A stretch of DNA of 64,000 nt, from positions 88,472,431 to 88,536,430 of the forward strand of contig NC_031768.1 of assembly GCF_001522545.3 (NCBI RefSeq). The letters run 5' to 3'. The translations under genes were made by a program, and so were the position numbers. Under the pieces are notes generated by a model. That model was not told where the DNA came from, did no database searches, and saw only the letters and a list, made by a program, of their open reading frames with translations. Positions within the stretch are counted from its first letter, which is position 1; every line of letters starts with the position of its first letter. This stretch comes from Parus major. Its lineage: Eukaryota > Chordata > Aves > Passeriformes > Paridae. Below are positions 10,881 through 23,000 of the stretch, one piece after another.

Positions 10881-13800
10881 GGAGAGTCTGCAGGAATATG
10901 AAGCAGGATTAGGATACTATCAACAAATCAGAATTTAAGTACTGTTCCACTGGGCAAGGAGTGTTTTCAATTAATTTGTAATTAAATAAGGGAAGCAATT
11001 TAGTGAACTCAGAGAGATATTCCAGCAAACGGTTTATCTCATCAGTCTGAACCACACATTCCTCCAGAACAGGATCATTGTTTAGATCTTGGGCATGTTA
11101 TATGATCTGACCTATAGAAGTAATTCAATAAAACATCAATATTTTCCTTCTATTAACCCTCAGTGTCATGCTGAATGGAGAGAGCTGCCTCTGCCTCCCT
11201 TCACAGTCCCCATTAGATCTGTGCCCTCTCTAACTGGTTGGACAGGTGTTATCACTAAGCAGCCTGGGGCTTTCAAATATAGTCAAACCAGACATATTCT
11301 CCAGCCAATTTTCAGCACAGCACTGATGTGTGGAGGAATGGAAATGAAGCAATGGAGGGACAAACAGAGGACAGAGAACAATGAAGGGAAACACACACTG
11401 CTTTCACAGTGGAAAACATAGTGTCAGTTGAAGAGATTTCCAACTGACAAGATTTGCTATTTTTTTTCCTCAAAATATTCTTTATAAAATCCTTTTTCAA
11501 TCAGACCCAGAAGTATAAGGCAGAAGAGGACCTGAGAAAAGACGAGCAATTCCAGATGGAGTTCTATGCATTAATATATTCAGGGCAGGCAGAGCAGGGA
11601 TTTGTTGATTGTTTAAAGGGCTTAGTGCAACAGCTGGGCACATTTTGTGTATGACCAAAAGTAAGAGCACAAATGAATGCTGATGTCCAGACATCTGGCC
11701 TTATAGCTATTGTTCTTGGCTTTTTCTTTTTTTTTTTTTCCATAGCCAGAATTATTCCATAAAGTAGACTGAGGGGAGAAAGAAAATTATGACATGAGAG
11801 AGAAGCCAAAAGAAGAGATTTAGGAGATAATTAAGAGGCAGAGTAAGAAAGAAAAACAAAATGAGGTGCAACATGAGCATAAGGAGATACAGCAGGAGAT
11901 GAAAAAGGTACAGAACTGAAGAATAAAAATGTTTGGGACAGGGAATTAGAGAAAGGATTGAATGAAGTAGGAGGAGACAAAACAGGCAGAGGAGTAAAAA
12001 GAGAACCATAATAACCATATGCTGTTAAAGACTTTCTGCAACTGCTGCTAAAGAAATGAAGACATATACATCTTTGGCATAGATTTTTTTCCTTTTCAGG
12101 TCTCCACTCACTTTCCCATCTCATCTCCCTCTCTGGTCCTGGCCTTCCCATGTCATATTCATGGTAAGGCACTCATTTGGAAAAAAAAACTTAAAAAAAA
12201 AAAGAAAAATTAATTTATGGACAGTTTTTTCTCACATTGATCATATTCTGAAGTTTTTTTGTTGTTTTTTTTTTTAAATTTGTAATGGTATTAATGTTCA
12301 AAGAAGAATGTAGTCCTATCAGAAAGGATATTACATGGCTTTTGAGTCAGGACTGTTCCTCATTTTCTCATTGTGAAAACTATCAAAGCTTGGCTAAGTT
12401 CAAAGGTCACATTTTGATATGCACAGGTCAGAGCTGTGCATGTGAAGTCACTGAGGATTTTGTGTATTCCCTGCATGCATAAGAAGCCAAGTAGGTTGCT
12501 TCTTATAATTACTGCTCCTGTAGTTAATAGTGGTAGGACAGACTCCCCTCAGGATTGTGATGATCTGCTACTGGCAATCAGAGAAAATGGTGGAGAAGAC
12601 CTACTGAACAGAAGCAGATGTGGAGGGGAGAGGGAAGGAATAAAAACCAACTGATACTGAGCAGGAAATTGACCAGAATGCTCAGGACAGGAATCTGAGT
12701 AAAAGGGAAGGCCACATTCAGAAGAATAGAGGACGAGGTATCTGAAAAGGAACGACTCATCTTGGGGAGAAGGATGGAGTTACAAGCTATTTGGAAACCT
12801 GTCAGACACAGAGGTGTGGCAGGAGAGATATCAATTTGAGTAAGAGTTGTGTGCAAAGTAAAAGAGTTGGTCTACATAGAGCCCAAGGCTGGAGAGGGAA
12901 CAGAGCATACAGAAGACAGAAAACAGGGTGAACACCAAGGGTGACTGAAGATTCTGAGAAGCTGCAGTGGGACAGAGCAACAGAGAGCAACAGAAACACA
13001 GGTAGGAACAAATTACTGTAATTTGTAATCACCATGGCAGAGAAACACTGATCAGTGAACTAGTCAATGGCACTGACACAAATCAGAGAAGGGGGTCAGA
13101 GACAAGATCAGCCAGGAAACTGGGGCAGGCATGGGGGAGAAGAGATTGAACTACAACACATATCTATGAACAGGAAAAAGGAAGAACTGCAGCAAGGTTC
13201 AGGGAACAGAGATGGGACACAAGGATCACAGCTTGTTTGGAGCTGGCAGAGGAGATCCATGGTGATCACAGTCCCCATGGGAACAGAGTCTGCATCTCAC
13301 GACTCCTGCCACTCATTCTCTCCAAAATCCAGTAGTATGGGGTAGTACAAATTGTATGACCTCATCTCTTTTTCATGCTCCTTCACCCTCAAATAGCAAA
13401 CCTCTGCTGTTACCAGTTGTTTCAGTTAGCTCAAGTGACAAAGGCTCCTGAAAGTGACCTTAAGTTATCAGTTGTTAAGGATGTCGGTGTGATCCTACAT
13501 AACTGGTTTATTTTTTCTTGATCTCACCTTTCTTTTTTGAGGCCTAGTAACATAATTCAGAAAAATATTTTAATACAATACTATTAAACTGCTAAAACTT
13601 AAAAGTACTTTCAAGTTGTTTAAAATAAGGACAGCATTGTGAAGTATGCATCAGGTCAAAAGTAAGAGGTTATGTTACTGTATGAATTTAACCCTGTTTT
13701 TCATACGGTTTAATATGTTTTACTGTATTAATTTCCATTTTGTATCTAACAGTGAACTCCATCTACAGCTTGATTTTTGGTATGTTGAGACACAGTGTTC

Positions 13801-14539
13801 AAAATACCTGGAAATGGTTCCAACAAAACAATAATTGTCTGCATCCTTCTTCATGTACACATCCTGCAAAGAAAATTACTATGTCAGGAAAATTTCAGAG
13901 GTCCTCTCCTTCTTTAGAAAGTCCTCCTTTCCTACTCCAGCAGCTGTGATTCACCCTGTCCCTCTCAAGCTCCTAGAAGTAGGTCCCTTTAAATTAAGTA
14001 GTGGCCCTGGTAATTTAAAGTTAAATACTGCTTGAAAAATCAGATCATATTTTCCCATTTCCATTTAGCAATGGGTCCTTACATGAGTGTGATTTAAGCT
14101 TCTCTGCCCATTCCTGAAACAACAAGGTGCTGTTATGTCTTATTTAGCTCAGAAACCTGTTAAGAGATTGCTTCCCTTACGGAGAGACCAGGCAGGACTG
14201 GGTTACAGAACAACACAAACCTTTGGGCACGCAAAAATTGCCTTGGTTGTGGTGCTGTGGTTTTGTATTTACAGTCTGTCCAACTACAGGCATAGAACAC
14301 AGCCACAGACTTGGCTTGTTCATCTTTGTTTTGGTTGCACCAACACCTATAAATGAAACAAAAAACCCAGAAAAGGGTTTCTGATCTTAACCGCTGCTGA
14401 GCCTTTGCCCAGCTGTACAACTTCTGGCTTTCCCTCATATAATTATGGAAGGACCAGAAGCTTGATCCTCAGTCAGATATGAACCTTCCCCTCTGCAGAA
14501 GGGAAAAAAAGTAGTTCATATGAGGAGCTGAACACTACA
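10881..14539. other. Intergenic with purine-rich tracts, no gene seen
   Basis: The + strand is strongly purine-rich at about 11756-12010 and 12580-13330, with many GGAGA, AGAGAA and GAAGA blocks. Antisense open frames there (up to 113 codons) are low-complexity Leu/Ser/Phe products of that skew. A/T homopolymers lie near 11728, 12181-12205 and 12255. No gene is supported. Confidence 0.55.
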
Positions 14540-14660
14540 GATGATAAGGTCAGAAGAAGCCATTGTGATCATCTCCTCCAGTCTCCTGCATAACACAAGG
14601 CATAGGTGTTTCCTAAATTATCTTATCTTTGAGTGATAGCGTCTATTACACCATAATAAA
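14540..14660 (-). repeat. Ancient CR1-type LINE 3' end
   Basis: The text 'aaggtcagaagaagccattg', then 'tgatcatctcctccagtctc' and 'ctgcataacacaaggcatag', matches the reverse complement of the 3' end of old sauropsid CR1 elements. It is far more diverged than the other CR1 copies here, so it probably predates the bird radiation. Confidence 0.6.
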
Positions 14661-14989
14661 ACATCAATTTTGCCTGTTCCACATTAAATACATGCTGCCT
14701 TCTTTCCAGTCTGAACCAGTTTTTACCCACTGCAGAATATCAGGAGTTTGTTATCAGCAGTGGTCTATACAGTGAAGACATCTGGTCCTCAGTTTGCCTT
14801 ACCTGTCACACTTGAATGACAGGATACTTCCACTGAATGGTGTCATCTCAGAAGTGCAGCTCAAAAAACACCCGTGGATTTGAACACCAGTTATCAATGA
14901 CCCCCTAGCTCCTCACCGAGCATTACAGAGCACTGCTGAGAGAGACCATTCCTTTCAAAACCCATGGGGATTTGTAAGACACGATGACT

Positions 14990-15560
14990 TTCAAAACACT
15001 GAAAATTGTTTATAATTGAAGTGGTCACTTATAAATAGCTCCCACTTGATGTCATGTGGCCAGCTTAATTAAGTAGTGCGGAGCGTGTGCGGTCATTCAC
15101 CTCAGATAGAAAAATCTGTATTGGGCCTTCACCCTAATGTGAATTTCCTGACCTGACAGATGGGGATTGAGTGTCTGTTTATGCCAAGAGGAGTTTGCTA
15201 ACATTATTCCTCTAATTACTAATTATACCAGTGGAAGGGGCTTTACGGCCAGAGTCCTGGATACGTGAAACTTGATCATCAGAGATTTGCAGGAAAGATG
15301 GAAGATTGATGGGTGACATCAAACAGCTGACAAGGAGGCCAAGGCAGCCAGACGGACAGCAGCTGCTCCAAGGGGCTTTGGGGGGTGGGAGGGGGCAGCT
15401 GCTCAGGGGGGACAGGGGTCTGTGGGGGAGCAGCACTAAGAACAAGCCACTTTAAAATTTCGCACCCCCCTGTCACTTCAGATATGAATGCTCTAATCTC
15501 CTCGGGCTTGAGGCTGCCTGGGAGGGCGCATCCACCAACAGGTGGGAAGGCAAAGGCAGA
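14990..15560. promoter_or_regulatory. Candidate conserved non-coding cluster
   Basis: Non-coding, non-repetitive DNA with 'cttaattaag' at about 15064, 'attcacctc' (T-box-like) at 15095-15103, 'ctaattactaattat' (paired homeodomain-type cores) near 15212, and scattered CpGs around 15079-15092, 15246, 15264 and 15462. A G-rich stretch ('ggggggtgggagggggcagc') lies near 15380. Its character is like known developmental enhancers. Constraint cannot be shown without an alignment. Confidence 0.35.
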
Positions 15561-18500
15561 GCAGCGGGGCTGAAGGCAGTTGCTGCTACAGAGGGGCACC
15601 AGCTTCAGCTGCAGCAGAGGGCTCCACAGGACACAGAGAACAGTGGATCACAGAAGACAAGGTGGAGGATGTAAAACATCTCCTCTGGGCCTCAAGTTTT
15701 TCAGATCCAAGCCTGGATCTCAGTCTGTCCATTCCCTGAGACGTGTTCCAGTCAGCTACAGAGCAAGGCCAAGGACACTGTGAAAAGCACCCTTGCAGGG
15801 TAGTTTCCTTCTCTGAAAGAGACAGGGGTTGCAAAATGTCATCAAATTGCATCAACACCTGTTTAAGGGACCAGACCTAAATCATCCTAGTGGTCTTTGA
15901 CTCAATGGTGACATCAGCATGTTGCCTGATTCTCTGAAAGATATTTGGGGCAGGCTGGTTTGTTTTTCTCCTGCCCTGCCAGCATCTGGTGGGCTGGTGA
16001 CTGGTACTGCATCACAGGGCTTGTACAAGTTTGGTCTCCAGGGATCCTGCCATAGTGTACTTTATGTGGTCTGCAAACCACTGCTTTCCTTAGCATTCTT
16101 GGGAATCACAGGGACTGGCTGCCAGAGCCTCCCCTACATGCTGTGCTGCCTAAACTTCAGATCTCCCCAGCTGCAGCCACCCTGCCTGTGGAGACTCTGT
16201 GGAGACATGGAAACTCCCACACCAACAGGATCCTTCTCTGGCTGGAGGAGTTAAACCACCATCTTGAATGACATTCCCTGAGGGGACACAAAAGTCCTGG
16301 TGCTCACAGAGCTACCCCTGTCCCCACCAGGAAGAGGATTAATTATCATAAGCTCACACCACTACACTAGCAAACCGAAGCCCATATCCTGCCCAAACCC
16401 TCTATTGTACAAACCAAGCAGAGGGACCACTGGAAACACATAAACTGGGAGTCTTCCAAGAAGTTGAGAGAAAATAGATTTCACTGCCCTGGAGCAGTAA
16501 GCATCTGGCTTATTTGGCCAGATTTGTATAATGTTAATTAGAAGTAAAATATTGAAAAGGGACAAGTGCTTGGTTTTGCATTCCACGAATATGAAGGAAG
16601 TATGGAAACAAACTGAATTGTCCTTATGAAAATCACTTTTTGCTTAATTGTAACAGAGCACAGCAGCATTAGCATAGGGATGAGTAGATCTGTGATATTA
16701 GAAACTTTCCACTAGTAGAGTAAGCTGAATTTCAGCATGGTATGGTACACAGTGTACATGTACATAGAAATATAAATAAACTCTACTGCCATCTAGCCAA
16801 TAATCGAGGTCTCTACCATAAGCTCTATCTTGGGTAACAAGTCTAGCTTTCACCAGATTTGTCAGAATATTTGGATAATTTGGAGTATTTTCCAGAGCTC
16901 TAGATCATGAGTGTAAGTTGGAAACAACCAAATGGTGAGACAGGAAATATCTATCGTTTCATGATTCAGCATGTACACACATCCCACTGTTTCTGCTCCA
17001 GGTAAAGTGCAGAGGTTAGCTCTGTAATGTATATGTCCATACATATTATTATTATTATTAGAGGTTAGCTCTGTATATGTAACACATATACCTGTTCCTG
17101 AAGGATAGAACCCCTACTGATGTTTGCTTTCCTATGCTTGTACTTCTCATAAATACAAAGTACTGAGCATTTGTTAGCTTAGAGAACAGTCTTGTTTTTC
17201 GTCTGCTATCAAGAATATCACCAGAGTTTTGCAGCTCTAGCTTTACAAATGCATACTGAACCACACTGAAAATATGGGTGTTTAACATTACAACAGGCTT
17301 TTCTTTGTCTTGTTCTTTCTTAAACTTATGCTTTAGACCTACTACTGTAAACAAGTGTCTTATGCATGTATTAAAAAAACATTCAAAAAACACCACATCA
17401 GATTCTCATAAATAACCCAGAAAGTAGCTGGGCAAAACATCCCCAGTTTGATCTTTATCAGGCTGATAAGATGTTCTTTTTAAAAGTCCAATGCAAATGT
17501 GTAACAGTGCTTCCCATCTAGGTCAGGAACCTTTCAAAACACAAAATATTCTATTTCCCTACTGACCTGAGGAAAATAAATGGATAAAAGTGTGTGCATA
17601 ATGTTTCTTCCTTTCAACAATTCTTTAAATTCCAAATACATAAGTGTAGATACCAGCATGGGAGGATGGGAAAATGAATGGGTTAAAGCAGGTCAAGATA
17701 TCTCAGTTTAATAAGACATTGAACACATTACATAGCCTCAAACGATAATACTGCCATGCACCACTTGTAGTGTGTTTGCATTAAAAGAATTAGAATTACT
17801 TTCTTCATGCCTCAAATGCCTGCTTTTAGTGCCTTCTCACCCTTCACCACACTTGGAGCTGTACAGACTGCTTTGTTCAAGTGTTGGAGCAGTGATGCAG
17901 TGGCTTCCAGGGTTCTGAGCTCTGTCACTCTTTTGTTTTCTCCCTGCCTTCATATTACTTCTATAGATAAAATCAGGATCAGGAATGTACTCATTCTTTC
18001 AGAAGATCACTCTGTTCCCAGCTAGTTGATGAAATATCAATGGTGGAATAAATGTAGCCTTGAGGAATGCCTCCCAAAGACCAAGCTCCATCATCAATAG
18101 TCTTTTATCATGAACACTTGGAAAAAAAAATTGGTTTATGGCACTTTGAAGCCTTCCATCATTTTGCCATGTTCTGAAAAGCAAAAAAGGACAGTGCTTT
18201 CTACAGGCCACTCCATTGTTCTTGGCAGGAAAGATCTCCAAGTCTCTGATTTGAACAGGATCCTAGTACATGTAGAGAATCAACTAACATTTCCTGAACT
18301 CTACTAGAACCACTGAGATGAGAAGTGCTGCCAATCATACCTACTGCATGTTTCTAATCCACTCATTCTGGGCAAAAAAGAAGGGTAACCCACCTCAGTC
18401 TGCCCTGTTTTCTCCCTGTCAGACCGCAATGATCTGGTGATCCAGTGTGTGTGGGTGAAAATGAGCAAGGCAGGTACAAAAGCTCAGGTCACTCAAGGTG

Positions 18501-20035
18501 TCTGGGGAGCTCAGTGCCTACAGATATGGGCTTCAGCCTCTTGCTCAAAGCATCTAGAACTACTTGAACTCTGATGGCAAGGTCTGAACAAGGTAAATGT
18601 TGAGCTTTAGTAGTCAATAACTTCCTTCAAAACTAATCAGCTTTTCCCACAGCTAACTTACTGCCCCAAAACAAGCAACAGAGATATATTTGCTCCAGCT
18701 CGGAATCTCAAGTACTGAGCTCTAAAAATTAACAAAAAGTGCTTATTGAACCTTTTGTGCAAAAGGTTTTATGATTTCCAAAATATAATTCCAACGACTC
18801 TGAAATGAAAACCACTCTAGAAGTGACTCATTTTCAGAGTAGTCCTTTACTCCATCCAAACTCTCACACTTTTTGGTGAGAGCTCTTTCTTTCTACTGTT
18901 GTCTAAACAACATTACACTAAAAGACTTTGAATGTCAGTTAATTAACCTTCTGTCCTGGAAGACAATATTTGCTGTTACAAAATTTAAAAAAAAATAATT
19001 AGAAGTTCAATTAAATCTTGTAAATGTTAACTATTTGTCTAAATGGAAACCAGACAAGTTGCAGTTCATTGATCCACACTGGTAGTAATGGCACACAAGG
19101 TTTACTGATGAGAGTTTGCAGTAAAAATAACTAATTTGTCATTGTTTTCTTTAAATTATTATTGTTTAGTCATCAGAGGATTTTTTGGGATGACAAAGAA
19201 AAGCAAAGATAATTCAAGGCAAGTGAAAAAATATGTTTTCACCAAAAAAAGCTTTCTGTTGGCATGTAATTTATATTTTAAAGAAAACTAAGAAATCTGC
19301 TTTCTTTCATTTTGCTCAGAGTCCTAATTTGACATAACCAATGACTGTCACAATGACTTTACAACATTTACATACTCCAAGCCTAAGTGTGCAGTTGAGA
19401 ACTAAAGTTTAGACACCATAGGTGGTACATGGGACCAAACTGCTGAGCTCAACTGTTTATCTCAAATCTCTCCACATCATTTTCAAATTCTGACTACTAC
19501 CTCTCTTAAAAATCACTGGATACAAAGAAGTATTAAGGATGCATGATCTGAAAGCACTGGCACAAGCAAGTCAATGCATCTGGAGCATGGCCAGATTTTA
19601 GTTATGTACTGTACCTTTTCCATTAATGGCCCTCCACTTCTTGCAGCCCTGCCACAGTAAATGTTTTGCTTTGTCTGAAGTAATGAGATGGAGAGAGATG
19701 GAAAAAGGCCTGCTTTTTCATCTTGACTGCTCTTAATGTGAGTTAAGGAATTTGACTGATGGGAATCAGTGCTAACACAGTTGGTTAACTAAGAAAAGTG
19801 CTAATCAGAAATGCTTTTGAACTCAATCTCTGCAATGATACAATATAAAAACTTGTGACATTTTATTTGCTTAAAGCTTACTGAATCCATAGGAATGGCT
19901 GGTCATGGCAGAAGCTACCCTATGTTGATGATAAAGCATTACCAAATCTTCTTTGTAACTTATTTATCATACAACATCTGCCAGTAATAAATGGAGCTTT
20001 TACATTAGAGCAAGTGTTAGCATCTGATGGGGATA

Positions 20036-20037
<2 letters not shown>
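15561..20037. other. Intergenic, no gene seen
   Basis: No coding exon can be supported. A direct duplication at 17011-17075 is listed separately. The antisense 112-codon frame at 17058-17396 and the + strand 111-codon frame at 15919-16254 have no recognisable domain. A 12-bp palindrome 'tgtacatgtaca' lies at 16753-16764. Confidence 0.55.
17011..17075 (+). repeat. Local direct duplication around a (TTA)n run
   Basis: The 16-mer 'agaggttagctctgta' occurs at 17011-17026 and again at 17060-17075. The copies are separated by a short unit ending in a (ATT)n microsatellite, and similar 'tatatgt' text follows each copy. This looks like a slippage-type tandem duplication. Confidence 0.8.
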
Positions 20038-20069
<32 letters not shown>

Positions 20070-20077
20070 TTATTTAT
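20038..20077 (+). repeat. (TTTA)n microsatellite
   Basis: About nine uninterrupted TTTA units followed by degenerate AT-rich copies up to about 20130. Confidence 0.9.
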
Positions 20078-23000
20078 CTTTCCTAAAATTATTTAATTAT
20101 TTAAAAATTATTTAATTTGATCTTTAAATAAATAGTTTTCTATTCTGATTCTGCTTCTGATTTTGCTGTCATTTGCAGAAAAAAAAGACACCACTAATTA
20201 TTTCTACCTCCCACATTGTTAAGACTTGCTAAAAATCTTGCACAAAGAATACATTCATGGGCTTTGGTGGAGAAGAAAACTGTCTTATTTTGTAGTTATT
20301 TCACATGACTGCACAGTGTCCTTGCAAAAAAGCCAAAGAATGCTACTCCCTTACAGATAATTCCACAAAGGTAAGCTGCATTTTGTAATACTTTCTAACT
20401 CTCACTGTCTTGGTAGGAGGGTGCAAGATGAGGCCCTGGCAGGCAGAGACTGCCAATGGCCTGCTCATCTCCATCACCTGGTTCTCACCATCCTTTTCCT
20501 AGTAACATGGGATACAGCAGTTGCACAGGACACTGTACAGGTTCAGGGCTAGATCCTGATGCCCTTAGGAGTAAGTAAATTCTGGAATTATCTGGACTTC
20601 CTTTAGGACAGCTCACAGATTTCAGGTTTTGAACTCATACATCAGCTATCGCAGAAGCCAGCCTTCCCATGCTTTTTTATTTCATATAATTGCCTGGAAA
20701 ATGGTGGTCTTGGGTTGCCCAATAAAGAACAAGAGAGGACGCATTCCAGCACAGCTGATGAGGAAGAAGACCACACCTGCATAAATATGTTCATTGGAGC
20801 ACTGTGCTTGGAGTTCACAGGATGGGGATCTTGGCAGGTGTAGCTCAAATCACACAGACCAGCTGTGTCCAGAAGGAAGGACCGGCAGGAGCGAGGTGCT
20901 GGTGAAAGATGAGCTCCTGCTGGGGAACACTGGATTTGACTCTTCATGGTGCTACAATGTGCAGTCCAGTTTGAATCCTGGAGATGCAGGATAAGAAAAG
21001 CTTGTGAAGTAGGAATGACATGGGTGGGGAAGAGAGAAGCACAGGATGCTTTTCTGTTCTGCTGTAAGGAGACAGCAGCTGCACTTCAGGTTTATGAAAG
21101 TGTAAAGTATTTAGTGGCATGATAGTGTTTTGTGATTTAGTCCTATGACTGGGAAGTTTAATCATGGATGTTCTATAAAGCAGATTTCAGGCACTAGTAT
21201 GACTTAGAGCCAAAATAGAGCAAGAAATAGTCATTACTCCATGTACTTCTTTCCAAAACATGCTCACTGAAACAGATCTGCTGGGGGGTGTATATGCTCA
21301 GGAAAATGATTTAAAAAGAAATGAGGGGGAAATAAATTCAAAGCAGCAGTTTCAGTATAGTCTATAATGTGACAATTTAATCATTCTGCCATTAGACATC
21401 ACCGTAAGAAAATCCAGTTAAAAACTATCCAACTAAAAGCTCACTGAATGAGACTACCAAGGCCAAAGAAGTATAGCCCTAGCCATTTAGTTACTCCAAG
21501 TCTAGTACAGCTTACACTTACTTTTAAAAATAATCTCTTGTTTTTAAAAAAAATAAACACACCATGTCTTTCCACCCCTTTTCATCAATATTTTCATTGC
21601 AAACTTTGGCATACAGCTCAAGTCTGTTTACCCTCCATGGTGTTAATGTTTGTTTTTAATGGATTAGAAACTTTTTTTTTTTTTTTTTTGCAGTAATGGC
21701 ATAATGTTTCAAATCCTACTTATTTAGACTTTGCTTTGTTTGGCTGTTGAGAAACATTCGCAGTTAGTGCTCAGCACTACTGTGCAAGTCACCCTTTCTG
21801 TATGGTGGTAGGAATAAGGACTGCTACAGAAGCAGACCTCCATAAAAGACATTACAGCCTTAGCGAAATTACTCCTTTTGTGCCAGAAGAAAGCATGCAA
21901 TGATGCAGGATTTGAAAATGCAGGAGAATGGAGTAGAGAAGGGAGTTCGGCTTTGTGGAAGAATGGGAGAATGTTTACTTTGGGTTTCTTCATTTAGGGA
22001 GAAATATAAAAATTTGTGATCTGATTTGGAAAGGGGCAGGAATAAAACCTGAGACACTTGAATTTCAATTTTTTTTTGCTGGCTGATAGCACTGAACTAC
22101 TTCCAAAATTCAGTTACCTAGAGAAAGTAGAACTACAATACCAAATGCAGGAGTCTTTCTATAAAGAGACTGTTGCACAGCATCCAGCTGGAATTTGGAA
22201 GACATTTTACTGACAGATGATAATGGATTTCATTTTGAGCTTTGCCAGGAATCCTTATGCCATTGCTACAGAGAGGAAAAATCATTCTCCTTGCACATGC
22301 AAGCACGTGGGGGAGCGGACTAAGAAAGCATCTTTTCCAAAATTAAATACAGGGCCTTGCAAGTTTTGAGGGTTTTTCCCAATAAAACAAGGTTGGTGGA
22401 GACTTTTAAATATAAATGTATTTGTATAAAGTAAGTTTGATCTGTTCTGTATGTTATACTTGTGATAAACAACAGAGGCTACAAACACTTATCATTCAGC
22501 TTGATTGGAAACATTTGAATGAAGAGAAAAAAACACTGACTGGCCAGGCACCCAGTAAATGCAAGAGCTGGAGGGAGAAGGGAATATCTACAACTTGTTT
22601 TGCTTTGGCCATGTTATTGGATGGACCAGCTTAAATAGGTTAGGCCCAGAGAGTGCATAGAGTGGCCCAGCACTGGTGGGCAGGCCCTGCCATGTGGCTG
22701 ATGGACTTGTCTGAACTGCACTGTATTTAGAATCCAGCTGTTTTTCCCTCAAACCATCCCTGAAAGTTCTCACAGTTCAGCAAGCATCAAGCAAGCCTTA
22801 TTTTATCAGGAAGGCCCATTACAGTCTGAGAAGGAGAAAGGTTGTTTTACTGTCTCATGATTAGAACTCAGTCTAATGAAGAAGTTACTAGAAACTTGGC
22901 ACTAGAAAAATAAGAGCACCATGTCATATTCAGAAGGGGGATGTGTTAATATATTACAGTTGGCTTTACCTTTATCCCTTTTGTGGCACATGCACTTACA

